Positions 8,995 to 19,542 are shown, numbered from the stretch's first letter. The stretch: DNA of 31,715 bases from Chara braunii (GCA_003427395.1 BFEA01000279.1:1102712-1134426), one strand, 5' to 3'. The notes: generated from the sequence alone by a model not told the origin. Numbers and translations: made by a program.

Positions 8995-10744
8995 CTAGAC
9001 CGAAGGCTGCCTCATAAGGGGTGAACATACCAAACATCTTTCTCTTTGTCTGTCGACTCTGTGCCGCTCACTGTCAGGTCATACCGAACCTCGTTGTCTC
9101 TGTCTGTCGGCTCTGTGCCGCTCACTATCGGGTTATACCGAACCTCGTTGTCTTGATCTGGCTGTAGGTTACCTGCAAAATAGTTGTCAAGTCATGCCTC
9201 AAAAGAAAGACGAGAAAAAGAATCTCTCCTAAAGACCCTTGCCGACACCCCTTCCTCACTCACTCTCAGAATCTTACCTTTCGGCCTTCCGAGAGTGCCC
9301 CCGCTCGCCCTGGTGGGCTCCTCCGCTGACCCAACCCGGCAAGCAGAGCAAAGTCAGTCCTGATTCCCAGTCATGGCGGTCCGACCACCCTCTGAGCCAT
9401 TGCTTAGAACAACTCACGGGGAGCCGCACATCCCTTCATGAAGCCCTCACTGCGATGAGTGCAGACCCATGGCGCGGAAGCTCTTTAGTCGACTTCAGAA
9501 CCTCCGTCTACTCGCTCGACTTCTTTCTAACGCCCGACTCTTAATACTGTGCGGGGAGCCAGCCAACACCCAACCAGACACTGCTGGTGAGTTAGAGCGA
9601 GTCCACAATTAAGCTTTGCAACAGTGGGCTAGGAGGCCGTAATGGCCCTGTTGCCAGCTGGGCTGTGGATACCTGGCTTGGCTCGGCACCAAGGGAATGC
9701 CCCTAGAGACACTGCTCCCGAGAGACACCCCGATCAGAGTGATAGTAGGAGTCCACCACCTTGATCAGCCAAATGTCGGATTTAGACTGGGAGAGGCTCA
9801 GGATGCCTCCTTCCTTTCTAGCAGGCGGACCAGATCACCATACGATGACCTAAGGAACGGCAAGCCACTCTAGGGTCCAGAGTTGTCTGCCACTATGGCT
9901 CAGACACCCCGCTGACCCAGCTAGCTTTGGACCTTGTGAGAACCTGCTTTAGGGAATCATCTCTTGCTCAAGAGGCGCAGTCGAAAAACTCTCCGCCTCT
10001 TCATGAAAGACGCAAGTGCTGATACCGCAGGGGATGCCACTGTGGATAGACTCTCGTCAGGGAACCGTTGCGAGAGCCCGACGGCTGCAGTGGGAACACT
10101 CCTTCTAGCATGAAGAATGCAGCGAGCCTCAATCCGCTGCGATACTAAGTGATCTTTGTCCGATTACATGATCGGACAGATCACTCCATCGATTATGACA
10201 CATGACTGATTACCTATCCCTTTAGAGCTTGGTAGCGTTTAGCCGCGAAGGCCTGTCTGGAGAGGAACCCCATCTCGGCGATGATGAGTCCCTTGCCAAT
10301 GAAACACTTCACTAGGCCAAATGTCACCCTCCATCAGAGATAGCTAATCAATTTGTGTCAGATGATGCTAGGCAATCCTCCTTACGCAGTCGTACTAGAA
10401 GGTTGCCCCATCAACTGAGCGCTGGCTTATGAAAGAAAGAAAAACATATTTTACTTTATCCCACAGCCATTCATTTCATAAATGTCATTCAGACTAATAA
10501 AATACAATAAGAGGCAAGAACTGAAATCCCATAAACTGGCTCCCAATCCCCCAGGCATGTCCCAGGACTGATACATGACAAGCCAGATACAATGCAATGA
10601 ACTGAAATTTTAAAAAATTAACTCACAATCATACAAAATTGGGGCCAATCTGGGCCCGGCAGATACATAAGTCCACCAATGAGCCGAGCCATCATAGGTT
10701 GCTCGTATCCAGCTCCGGCATCTGAAATCATACCATAATCATAG
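8995..10744. other. Non-coding stretch between element 2 and the 49-bp minisatellite
   Basis: No convincing protein or RNA gene in 1.75 kb. Open frames are short and lack domain character. Position 9049-9156 holds a 54-bp tandem duplication. The part from 10440 to 10650 is AT-rich. It may be degraded LTR or other repeat DNA. If element 3 has a 3' LTR it should lie here or in the minisatellite, but I find no copy of the LTR end seen at 19800. Confidence 0.5.
9049..9156. repeat. Tandem duplication, 2 x 54 bp
   Basis: The unit begins TCTGTCG(A/G)CTCTGTGCCGCT and ends in CCGAACCTCGTTGTCT. The copies differ at several positions, so it is older than the 221-bp duplication. Confidence 0.85.
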
Positions 10745-11265
10745 CAACCGACTGTCGGCTGCTGATGGAGGCACACGGGTCACGTCCCAGCACACAATCA
10801 TCATCGATAGTTGGGGGCTCACTGGCCACGACCCAACTCATAATCATCATCGATAGCCGGCGGCTCACTGGCCACGTCCCAGCAAATAATCATCATCATC
10901 TGTGGCTGGCGGCAACACTGTCCACATCCCAGCTCATAATCATCGTCAACTCAAGCTGGCGCCACACTGTCCACATCCCAGCATATAATCGTCATCAACT
11001 GAAGCTGGGGGCACAGTGTCTACATCCCAACATATAATCGTCATCATCTGAAGCTGGCGGCACACTGTCCACATCCCAGCATATAATCGTCATCAACTGA
11101 AGCTGGCGGCATACTGTTCATATCCCAGCATATAATCGACATCTACTGAAGCTGGCGGCACACTGTCCACATCCCAGCATATAATCGACATCAACTGAAG
11201 TTGGCGGCACACTGTCCACATCCCAGCAAATGCTGAGGGCACACTGGCCACGTCTCAGCATGTTT
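10745..11265. repeat. Minisatellite, period 49 bp, about 10 copies
   Basis: The phrase CATATAATCG and its variants recur at 10933, 10982, 11031, 11080, 11129 and 11178, exactly 49 bp apart. The older left part has spacings of 46, 46 and 50. Each unit contains a (C/T)ACTGTCCACATCCCAGC block. The array starts within 10 bp of the integrase stop codon of element 3 and so occupies its 3' untranslated side. Confidence 0.95.
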
Positions 11266-11274
11266 AGGCTGATG

Positions 11275-11812
11275 CTAGACGGCTCTCGGACCTCGCCTCA
11301 TCACTCTGCCCGAACTCGGAATGAAATTTGTGTCTCTAAGTATGAATTTTCGGTGCCGGGAGCCGGATACTATACCATGGGATCTCGTACCATCCATCTC
11401 TGCTAACTCATAGGCCTTGCCTTCAACCTCTCTGATGATCCTGAATGGTCCCATCCACCTGGCCTCCAATCTCTTGGTCCACTGTGTCTCGAGAGATGTA
11501 TCATGTAGAAGTACAATATCTCCGACCTGAAGTCGTTCCTTCCTGATGTACCTCTTGTTGTTCCACCGTGTCTGATCAGATAATCTGTTGTCTGACATCC
11601 TCTTTGTGGCCTAAATTATGGCCTTATCCACTTCCTTGATCTGCCTGATCCTCAGGCTCAACTCTCTCTGTGGCCTCATGGGTCTAGGTCTCAACCAGGT
11701 TCTCAATGGGATAAGTAGCATATATACCATACCAGAGTGTAATGGGCGCATAACCTGTAGTCCGTTTGACAGTCACATTGTCAGCATAGACAACCGTCCT
11801 CAAGAAAGATGG
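11275..11812 (-). pseudogene. Integrase C-terminal domain, element 3
   Basis: The right part (11600-11812) continues the integrase with NVTVKRTTGYAPITLWYG, a late integrase-core motif, then loses frame. From 11598 the new frame encodes the GPY/F-like module: RLQVGDIVLLHDTSLE, LEARWMGPFRIIREV, YELAEMDGT. The frame ends at TAG 11275, directly before the minisatellite. There is no chromodomain after the module, in contrast to elements 1 and 2. Confidence 0.85.
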
Positions 11813-12697
11813 TCAGTTCTTGGAGTCGCCTTGGAACCATTTTGATATAGCATCCTTTAGTGTCATGTGGCCTCTTTCCACTGGTGCATTAGCCTGAGGA
11901 TGATATGGTGTCACAAATCTGATCCTGACTCCAAGTCTGAACATGAGCCTCCTGACCATCTCGTTCTTGAACTCTGATCCCAGGTCAGCCACAAACTCAC
12001 GTATGAAGGGGTACCTTAGATAAATTTCCTCGATCCAATCTGCCACTGCCTTTGCAGTTTTCTTACGAATGGCTTTGGCTTCAACATAACCAGACATGTT
12101 ATTTCTCGTGTTTAGTATATATTTCATTACATCCTTACCAGGTGGCATAGTAATTAGATCAAGGTGAACAGTACTGCCAGGTTCAACAAGAGCAGTAGGG
12201 TATAAGGGTTCAATCAATCTCATAGATGACCTTTTCTGATAGGCTTCACATGACTTATAATATCTCATAACCATATTCCTTAGACCATCCCAGTGATATA
12301 GTCGAGATACTTTATAGTAGGTAGCATCAGCACCCCTATGACCCCCTGCTAGACCCTCATGTAGTGCGGCGATCACCTCTAGTTGTCTTTCCTTACCACA
12401 CACTACTCTCAGTGGCGGTAATCCTTCCTTAGCATCCACGAAAAGGTGACCCCTACGCAACCTAAAGGTTCTCTTTGTCTTCTCATGGTAGAATTCATCC
12501 AACTGATTACTGCTCATTACCATACCGATCCTCTTATATTCCCCATCATACTCATCCTTCTTAAATCTCTCTTCAACGTCCTTATCTTTTTTCTGGTCAT
12601 CCGGCTCATCCTCTATCTCATTCAGTCTTTGCTCAGCCATCCTTGAACTCTCTACCAGCTCATGAGCTGCAACAACAACTTGTTCTACCATGCCGTA
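11813..12697 (-). pseudogene. Integrase zinc domain and catalytic core, element 3
   Basis: An N-terminal charged linker (about residues 1-60) is followed by the HHCC domain: ALHEGLAGGHRG and SCEAYQKRSS. The last Cys ligand is Tyr (codon 12239-12241, one transition from TGT). The catalytic triad is intact: Asp in VHLDLITMP, Asp in EFVADLGSEFKN, Glu in NAPVERGH. The segment ends where the preserved register meets a stop at 11813. The same frame runs up through the TGA at 12698 into RNase H. Confidence 0.9.
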
Positions 12698-14195
12698 TCA
12701 TCCTTCCTCCTCATCCTCTCGAGTTATGAGGTAGTGAAGGTAAGGGTCTTCCTTTTCTCCCCAGCAGTCTTCCCTGCTTGTTGACATGGCTGAAGTTGTA
12801 TAACAACTGGGAGCTGGAGGTAGTCCTTCATCATCGTCTTCCATAAGAAATTCGTCAACGAAGGGTGCCTCCTCAAGAGATTCATCATCTATTGATCCCC
12901 ATTCTACGCGGCTCAATCTATCGGCTCGATTCTTTTCAGTAGGTACCTTTTCCAATACAAAATCATACGTCCATATGTGAGCTGTCCACCTACTGACCGT
13001 AGCATCTACCTGTTGATGCCTCTTAACAACTTCGATTACCGCCGTTGAATCCGTTCTTAGGATGAATCTCTGCCCCATAACATAGTGTCTAAACACCCTG
13101 AGACAGTGCAGGATTGCCAGAAGCTCCTTCCTGAACTGAATATAGCCTCTCTCAACCGAATTAAGGGTGCGGCTCTCAAATCTAAGTGACCTTTCTTTAC
13201 CATTCTCATCTCGCTGCACGAGCACTCCTCCTAATGCTGTCGGGCCACTGTCGGCTTCGATGATGAAGGGTCTCTCCCTTTCACCGTCGAAGTAGGGTAC
13301 TCCCAATACGACCCCGCCATCTCTTAGCTTATCTTGAAGTATCCGCGTAACCTTCTCTCTTTGGTCAGACCACTCTAAGCTAGCTCCTTGTCGCACCATT
13401 TCTCTAAGGGGCTCGGCTATCTTGGCAAACCCGGGGATGAAGATCCGCCAAAAGCTACACACCCCCAGGAAGCTCCTTACTTCCCCAACCGTTTTTAGAG
13501 GCATAGGCCAGTTCAGGAGTTTATCCACTTTCTTAGGATCAGGACTTCTTCCTTCCAAGAAGCACCTAAAACTCCAGATCGTTACCTCCCTTTTGAACAA
13601 TAGTGATTTCGGCCCACTGGCTATTAGGTTGTACTTAGCCAGCCTTTCTAGTACTTTCGCCACTCCCTGCGCATGTTCTCATACAAACTGCCTGACTCGA
13701 CCATCCACTAAAGTCTCATCTTTTTCCTTCGGTCCTTTAACTAGATTGTCGTCAATGTATGGGAACGTAACCTCTGGGCATATGTCCTCCATGACCTTCA
13801 GCATGTCTCGCTGGATGACCGCGACCCCATTCGTCCACCCTTGAGGCACCACACACATTTGTATGAGGCCTCTAGGTGTATGCATGGCGGTCATAGGTCG
13901 ACTAGTAGGATCTATCAGGAATTGGTCATAGCCAGAGTACAAGTCAATTAGGGAGTAGATGCTCCTTCCGGCAAAAGACTCGGCAAACAGATCCGCATTG
14001 GGCGAGCTACCTGCATCACAAAAAGTTACCGAATTCAAATTTTGTAAGTTTTGTATCCAGCACAGACCACCACCTGGCTTCGAAAAGCAAAACCAGTGAT
14101 TGGCGTAAGCTCCATCAACTGGCTCCGCAACGTTGGAGGCGATCTTCTGGTTTATGTACTGCATTACCTCTTTTTCTTCCTTTTGAGCGTACTTT
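12698..14195 (-). pseudogene. Reverse transcriptase and RNase H, element 3
   Basis: RT blocks: WFCFSKPGGGLCWIQNLQ (relatives usually have Arg and Asp at the C and final N), SLIDLYSGYDQFLI, TPRGLIQMCVVPQGWTN and the catalytic FPYIDD box at 13748-13759. A TGA at 13679 splits RT and fits CGA to TGA. The thumb follows (SFLGVCSFWRIFIPGF). RNase H has all four acidic landmarks: FIIEADSG, FRKELLAILH, LRTDSTAV and NRADRLSRV. The end is an acidic tail and a TGA at 12698. Confidence 0.92.
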
Positions 14196-14527
14196 GTAAG
14201 GAACGGTCCAGATCTTGACCATCTTGATCATGTCAACCTCCAGTCGTCCCATCTCCTCATCATTAAAGGAAAAAGCACCACTGTGCCTCTGATATAATTC
14301 ATATATGAAATCCCTCTCAGCCAGCAGAAGGAAATCATCGGCTCCTACCTTCATTATCTTGAACCTCTCCAGGGTAATTCTCCCTCCTATTAATGCAGCC
14401 TCTCTTAACCTTTTAATTATCTTTTTCTCCTTCTCTAATGCCTCATTGTAATCTTTCTCTATCAAAACTGCCACCAGATTCTTCTTAACGCCCTTGCGCT
14501 TATACTTCCTCTTAGATCCGATAGCTA
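14115..14527 (-). pseudogene. Protease-RT linker, frameshifted, element 3
   Basis: Compared with the rest of gag-pol this stretch is in another register, entered near 14525 and left near 14195. It encodes a very basic start (SKRKYKRKGVKK), a Lys/Glu-rich helix and LLLAERDFIYELYQRHSGAF, which fits the segment before RT in Ty3 elements. The two compensating frame changes argue that the ancestral frame was continuous. Confidence 0.7.
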
Positions 14528-15331
14528 TTTTCCTAAAAAAGGACCAGTCGCAGAGAAGGTGAGTTGCATCGTGCCAGCTTTGGCTGCCCTTACATCATCC
14601 TTGAATCCTTTCATTTCTCTCTTATCGCCCAACTCCTTCTCTTTATCCAGGAGCTTGAGCATCTTACCTATATCATTTACTCTAATTGCTGTCTTCTTGT
14701 CTATTATTCCACTTTCTTTCAGTTTTGTCCGTACTTCCGCAATCAGCTTGTCAGATTCTTCATGCTTAAGAGAGTTAACATGTCGCTGATGTCGAGAATG
14801 ATGCCCATCACTTATCACAAAGGGTTCTTGACCAGTGTTAGGATCCTTGAGAGAGAGTCAGGCCGCCCCATCATGGCCAAAGAACGCACAAGCCTCCATT
14901 CTATGTAGGAAAGGGGCTCCGAGAATGCAGTCATGATCCAAGTTGGGGACCACAAAACAAAGAATCTCAGCCCGTAAAGTTCCAATCCGGATGGGCAAAT
15001 CATCAAGAAAACCTTCCAATGGCAAGAATCCGGCTATATTGGAGAGCTGGTGGTTGGTTTTCTTCTCTATTTCAAGTCCACACGATCTCATTGTGACCAA
15101 AGACATAAGCACCATCCCAGCCCCAGAGTCCACTAGGGCTCTAACCTTCACGTCGTTAACGGAGATATTCAAATATCCGCACAACATGTTGCCAAACCTC
15201 ATCTTGGTACCAGGCGGGGCTCTTTCCACATGCTGAGGGAAGAGTCTTAGGCTATTGATCTCTACCTTCCGCCTCTCAACCATCTTCTTAAGTTCTTCTT
15301 TAAACTTAGGTACCAAGGCTAATGCTTCTTT
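14528..15331 (-). pseudogene. Aspartic protease, element 3
   Basis: A lysine-rich lead-in is followed by VNDVKVRALVDSGAGMVLMS, with the Asp-Ser-Gly active-site triad, and later by LDHDCILGAPFLHR, the second conserved protease block. A TGA near 14815 separates the protease from a charged linker with IRVNDIGKMLKLLDKEKELG. TAG at 15332 lies just upstream. The frame is common to gag and RT. Function: cleavage of the gag-pol polyprotein. Confidence 0.88.
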
Positions 15332-16756
15332 CTAGAATAGGGTGATCTCGGTCTCCTCGAGTAATTTCTTTACTACTTCCTCTATCGAGATTCCTTCCTC
15401 GGCTTCGGATCTCAAGACCACCCTTCTCTTCTTCCCGGCAACTTCCTTTCCTTTCCCTTCCTTCACTAGGTCCTTGGTCTCATCTATCAGCTGGTCCCGC
15501 TCTCTTTGAGCCTTCTCTCGTTTTTTCTCTTCCACCTCCTTCTGGCTGATATGGGATACATTCAGACTTTGACTTCCGAGATTGTCGTCTCGAGCCACTA
15601 TCTCCGGAGGTAGCATACCATCAGAGGTAATAACATTAACTTTAGCCTTCTTCTTTTTATCCTTATTGGCCCTAGTCTGTTTTAGGACAACTGCTCGCAT
15701 CCCTCCTTTGACTCGGAAATCTATCTTGTTCCAATTGGCATCACAGACGTGCCCATTGGCATTCTTCTTGACAATCCCTTCTTCGAGTTCCTTCTCTAGT
15801 AAAGGGCATCGATTTATAGTATAGCCTTCCTCGTCACAATAATAACATCGGAAGGGACCATCTCTCCTTTGTCAATCTCGGCTCTTATTATCTTTCTTCC
15901 AATCCCGGTCGCGTTTCTTCTTTTGTCTCTCTTTTCTCCTTCGTCTAGCGTCATCATTATCACTACTCTCGCTCTCACTTTCACTCTCCTCTTCTTGCTT
16001 CTCCTTCTTTCTTTCTACCTTACCTTCTTCGGCTCCAACAAGTGTTTGAGTTGCTGGGGCAGGAAGGGTTAACTTTTCGAAGCTACCAAGCTTAACGAGA
16101 AGACCAAGGATCTCTTCGGCCTTCAAGTTTCCTTCCTTAGTTGCCTCAACATTTCCCTCTCTTGCACTAGTGCTTGCTTTCATTTGTTCCAGAGACCACT
16201 TCGGGTTTGACACGGAAGGTAGTTCACGTACCATCTCAACCACTTCATCCCACTTCAGAGGATAATAAGCAGCGCGGGTTACCACATTCTTTCTTTCATC
16301 CTCTGCGAAATTAGTTAGCAGGACATGACACTTCCGGGCCTCATCCAGGAATGGTACTCTCCGCGCAACCCGCTCAAAATACTATAGGAATTGATAAAGG
16401 GTTGAATATTTATAGCGTCACACTTCCAACAAATTTTGCATAGTTGTTGGAACGTCATACTTCGCGTATTCTTCCAGCATCTTTTGTCTAACCTCGACCC
16501 ATGTTGTAAGTCTTTGTATCGTTTTTGTCACCGGCACCCTCATCTTAGGCTTAACATAGGCTAGCTGAGCTTTTAACTTCTGTTTGTCCGACCAACCGTG
16601 GCTCATACCGAAGACATCATAGTCTTCCAGGAACTCCCTTACCTTGGTTCCATCAAAGCAGGGTATGCTCTCTGGAGGTGCCTTAGCTCTTGGAAGGTCT
16701 AGACGAACATTCATAGTGTTCATCCCGGTCTTCATGGCCTCTATCATTTTCAACAT
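15332..16756 (-). pseudogene. Gag with degenerate zinc knuckle, element 3
   Basis: The capsid-like part begins near 16756 and reads IPCFDGTKVREFLEDYDVF and KAQLAYVKPKMR, typical of Ty3 gag. Stops at 16418 (TGA) and 16382 (TAG) interrupt it, and the register is kept. After a Ser/Glu-rich and Arg/Lys-rich linker (15872-16000) comes the knuckle at 15806-15847: C-x2-C-x4-Y-x4-C, with Tyr in place of the zinc-binding His. A TGA at 15872, probably from CGA, lies nine codons upstream of the knuckle. The tail is rich in Lys and Glu. The frame also seems open further right, to about 16890, with stops. Confidence 0.85.
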
Positions 16757-16868
16757 TTCTTATAGAACAGTGGTAGTGGTCACTTCTCCATCACCTGCGG
16801 AGGAACTAGCAAGGTTCTGCCTTGCGTCCGGTCCCCTGACCATCTTGTCAAATTTACTGGTTAAACTC

Positions 16869-17290
16869 CTATTTCTTCCTGAATCTTTTCTCTCTTATGA
16901 TCGCGTTTCGAATTGGTTCCCAGTTTCTACCGTCAGTAAAACTTTTCGGCAAAACTGGTTCGGGGAACCTGTCGAACACAATCGGAGCTATGTTACTTAC
17001 TACTCTTGCTCCTTTTCTTTCTAACTCTCTCTTTTCTTGATCAACTGTATTACTAATCCAGCTTCGAAAATATTCGCGATCTGTCCCTCTCTCTCTTAAT
17101 GAGGGAACATAGGGTCGGATATCGTACTCACCAGTGTCAGGAATTTCACTACAAGGATATACGCCTTCCCAGGTGCGTGTTTCTCCTCCAGGGATATGCA
17201 GCTTTCTATCTTGTACGGAAAAACTCCTCCACTGCTAAAAGGAACTAGGGCGTCTAGTGCTGCCGTGACTGTCGGACAATAACCAGACAT
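16869..17290 (-). pseudogene. Module copy A (unrecognised protein family), frameshifted
   Basis: Starts at an ATG (17290) and is closest to gag. It has the family core SGGVFPYKIESC, then a hydrophobic block (AYILVVKFL). A one-base frame change near 17145 is needed to continue with EYDIRPYVPS, a Lys/Glu-rich segment and PEPVLPKSF-TDGRNWEPIRNA, ending at TAG 16869. I do not recognise the fold. The module is about 130 residues with an alternating hydrophobic pattern suggesting a compact alpha/beta domain. It is shared by copies B-E. Confidence 0.75.
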
Positions 17291-17340
17291 TGCTTAGTCC
17301 CTAGCGACCCTCATGATTCTTCTTTGTCTCTTCGATACGT

Positions 17341-17937
17341 CTAATATTTTTCAGCGCCTGAATCGTCAATGTTGACACTACTCCACTTCCTATCTCTCAA
17401 AACGGCATTAAGAATAGGCTCTCAGTCCTTGCCATTGACGAAGCTATCTGGAATAGGAGGACTTAGAAAACCCTCGTACTCAGTAGGCTCCACACTCCAA
17501 GTAACTTTCTTACCTTCCTTCTTGAGTTCATCTCTGTATTTACAGACGTGACTAAGTGCCCACTCGTGACACCCTGTATACCGCCGACAAATCTTTCTAG
17601 TCACTGGAGTGTATATACGCACGTCATATTCATTGGTCTCTAGGAAGCGAGTTACTAACACATACACTTTTTCTTCTGCCTCAGGTATGGTTAAAACAGT
17701 GTATCTCTCAATCTTGTAAGGGAACGCCCCTCCTACCGTGAAGGGTTCCAAATCCTTGAGTAAGTGCGAAAAGACCGAAAAATTAATATCTGGTAACACC
17801 CTTCCTTCAGCCTCCTCCCAAATATACCTGCTTGCTAGGAAACCAGCATTCTCCTCATCCATAACAGGCTCCTTTCCATTGTCAGGTGAGGAAAAATTCA
17901 AGAGAAGCCTCGTTTTGAACTTCGAATCACCGAACAA
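17341..17937 (-). pseudogene. Module copy B
   Basis: The open frame carries about 75 residues of module N-part (VLPDINFSVFSHLLKDLEPF) and then the core GGAFPYKIERY, VLVTRFLETNEYDVRIYTP, KKVTWSVEPTEYEG, PIPDSFVNGKD. A TGA (17422) stands where the other copies have Trp, after which the frame continues as EPILNAVLRDRKW to TAG 17341. Trp TGG to TGA is a single G-to-A change. Its start is uncertain: upstream the coding appears to come from copy C by a frame change near 17940, so B and C may have been one protein. Confidence 0.75.
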
Positions 17938-18404
17938 AGGTATCGGAAAACATAATTTTCGGCCGCATGACTAAGTCATTCTCTCCTGCCTTACCAACCA
18001 CAACAATAGCTTCTAGAAGAGGCGCCCAGTCTCTCTTGTTAGTGAAGCTATCCGTAGTAAAAAAACTAGGGAGTTTCGAATTGCCTGACTCGTTTCCCCC
18101 AAGTCACTTTCTCATGCAAACTTCGAAGTAACTCTCTTACCCTTGAGAGGTGAATGTACACTTTCCTCAGACACTCTAAATAACCTTCTTCTTCTCTTAT
18201 TCCTTCCTGAGCATAAATCCTCACGTCAAGCTCGTTGGTCTTGAAAAATCTGACCACTGAAACATAGAATACTAAACGCCTTTTTCTACAGACGTCGTGT
18301 CTCAATATCTCAAATGGACTGTCAGTCTTAGTTACTTTATCTAACCATGCTCTACCAATGGTCACAGTCGCAATTGACTTAGAGTTTTCACATTCCAATA
18401 TCAT
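17938..18404 (-). pseudogene. Module copy C
   Basis: A more diverged copy: the GGAFPY segment is replaced by TDSPFEILRHDVC, followed by VSVVRFFKTNELDVRIYAQ, EKVTWGKRVRQFETP, a TAG near 18066, and DSFTNKRDWAPLLEAI. The order of blocks is as in B, D and E. The frame goes on for about 30 more codons towards copy B. Confidence 0.65.
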
Positions 18405-18428
18405 TGCCTTGAGCTGCTTCTAGCGCCT

Positions 18429-18737
18429 CTAGCTAGACTGTCCGCAGGACGCTGTCTTAGATAGAATGGTCTCATCTCTCGCATGTAGCATCACTCTCCT
18501 GCCATCCGAACTCTTGCAATCCAGCAAATGCCTAATCTTAGTCTGATTCGTAATTGCTCTAAAAGCAGCCGCCCGCATAAGCTCAAGGTAGTGCTCTACC
18601 ATGCCAATCTCATCGCGCCTACCTAACCTAGTGCCGCATCCTCTCACGACCCCGATGACAGTCGCTCGTTGCTCATCTAGATAGACCTCGAAGCAGAAAC
18701 TCTCTCCGTCATCAGGAATGTAGACATCTCTTGGCAT
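18429..18737 (-). CDS. N-part belonging to module copy C
   Basis: Opens at ATG 18729 or slightly upstream, directly after the stop of copy D, and shares the frame of D and C. It encodes ESFCFEVYLDEQRATVIGVV, then EHYLELMRAAAFRAI. I do not recognise it. It may correspond to the N-part seen in copy B and in the ORF at 20372-20785 (both have an EVY block followed by a Glu-rich helix), but the similarity is weak. Confidence 0.45.
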   Translation of the reverse strand: MPRDVYIPDDGESFCFEVYLDEQRATVIGVVRGCGTRLGRRDEIGMVEHYLELMRAAAFRAITNQTKIRHLLDCKSSDGRRVMLHARDETILSKTASCGQSS

Positions 18738-18740
18738 GGC

Positions 18741-19136
18741 TCACCACACTCGGTGCCTAAGTACCGCGTTGAGGATTGGTCCCCAGTCCTTCCCGTCACA
18801 AAAGCTAGCGGGCACAAGCGGACTTGGGAATGTCTCAAACTCTCTAGGCAGGACACTCCAAGTCACTTTCTTCCCTCGTGGTCTCAGCAACAGCCTCTCA
18901 TCTAGAATATACTCAGCAGCAGCTATCCAACATGCCTCATAATCGATCCCTCTCCTTGTCTCAGCAGATACGTATGGCCTCACATCATAGTCATCTATAT
19001 CAAGAAACCGAGCTACGAGGGCGTACAAGATCACTGAGTCGTGCTCACAAGTCACACACCTCTCAATGACGTACGGGAAGGCACCTCCAGCTATGATCCT
19101 TGTCAGCGCCTCTATTGCTTTCGTTATTGCTGACAT
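18741..19136 (-). CDS. Module copy D, intact
   Basis: The best preserved copy: ATG 19136 to TGA 18741, 131 codons without interruption. Landmarks in order: IIAGGAFPYVIERCVT (residues 14-29), ALVARFLDIDDYDVRPY (about 38-54), YEACWIAAAEYIL (about 66-78), GKKVTWSVLPREFETF (about 88-103), VPASFCDGKDWGPILNAVLR (about 108-127). No known catalytic motif. It starts 7 bp after the stop of copy E. The last codons TGGTGAGC could also be a splice donor, so it could be an exon rather than a free-standing gene. Confidence 0.6.
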   Translation of the reverse strand: MSAITKAIEALTRIIAGGAFPYVIERCVTCEHDSVILYALVARFLDIDDYDVRPYVSAETRRGIDYEACWIAAAEYILDERLLLRPRGKKVTWSVLPREFETFPSPLVPASFCDGKDWGPILNAVLRHRVW

Positions 19137-19143
19137 TGACTAC

Positions 19144-19542
19144 TTACCAGGTTTGCCTTCTCAATGTTGCATTGATAATTGGTTGCCAGTTCCTACCATC
19201 ACATAATCCTTTAGGTACTGGCGGGGTAGGAATCCTCTCATAAATCCTAGGCAGTAAGCTCCAACTCGCTTCTATCCCTTGCTGTCTCAACTAATCCCTC
19301 TCGGCTTTGACACACTCCACTATGACATCCGAGTTGGTAGAGAAACTCGGATCCCGATCAGTCTCTTCTGGGATGTAGGGTCGAATACCATAATCATCAG
19401 TGTCAAGGAATTTAGAGACAAGCACATGCACAGTCGTTGTACTTTTCACACAAGCAATGCATTTGACAAACATACAAGAGAAAGCACCACCGCAGGTGAC
19501 ACGAGTTAGGGCTTCTAGAACATTATACTCTTCAGTCATCAT
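19144..19542 (-). pseudogene. Module copy E
   Basis: Begins with two ATG codons (19542, 19539) and has the core VTCGGAFSCMFVKCIAC, HVLVSKFLDTDDYGIRPYIP. A TAG at 19291 interrupts it. The same frame continues with WSLLPRIYERIPTPPVPKGL, CDGRNWQPIINATLR and ends in W-TAA at 19144. This copy lies nearest the PBS. Its end TGGTAAGTA is a good match to a 5' splice site. Confidence 0.7.

Noticed and set aside
9200-10440. Possible structural RNA or rRNA fragment
   Set aside because: I see no conserved rRNA, tRNA or snRNA box and no clear secondary-structure core; only short chance inverted repeats.
11618-11845. Plus-strand open frame in element 3
   Set aside because: It is the complement of the frameshifted integrase region, with no domain.
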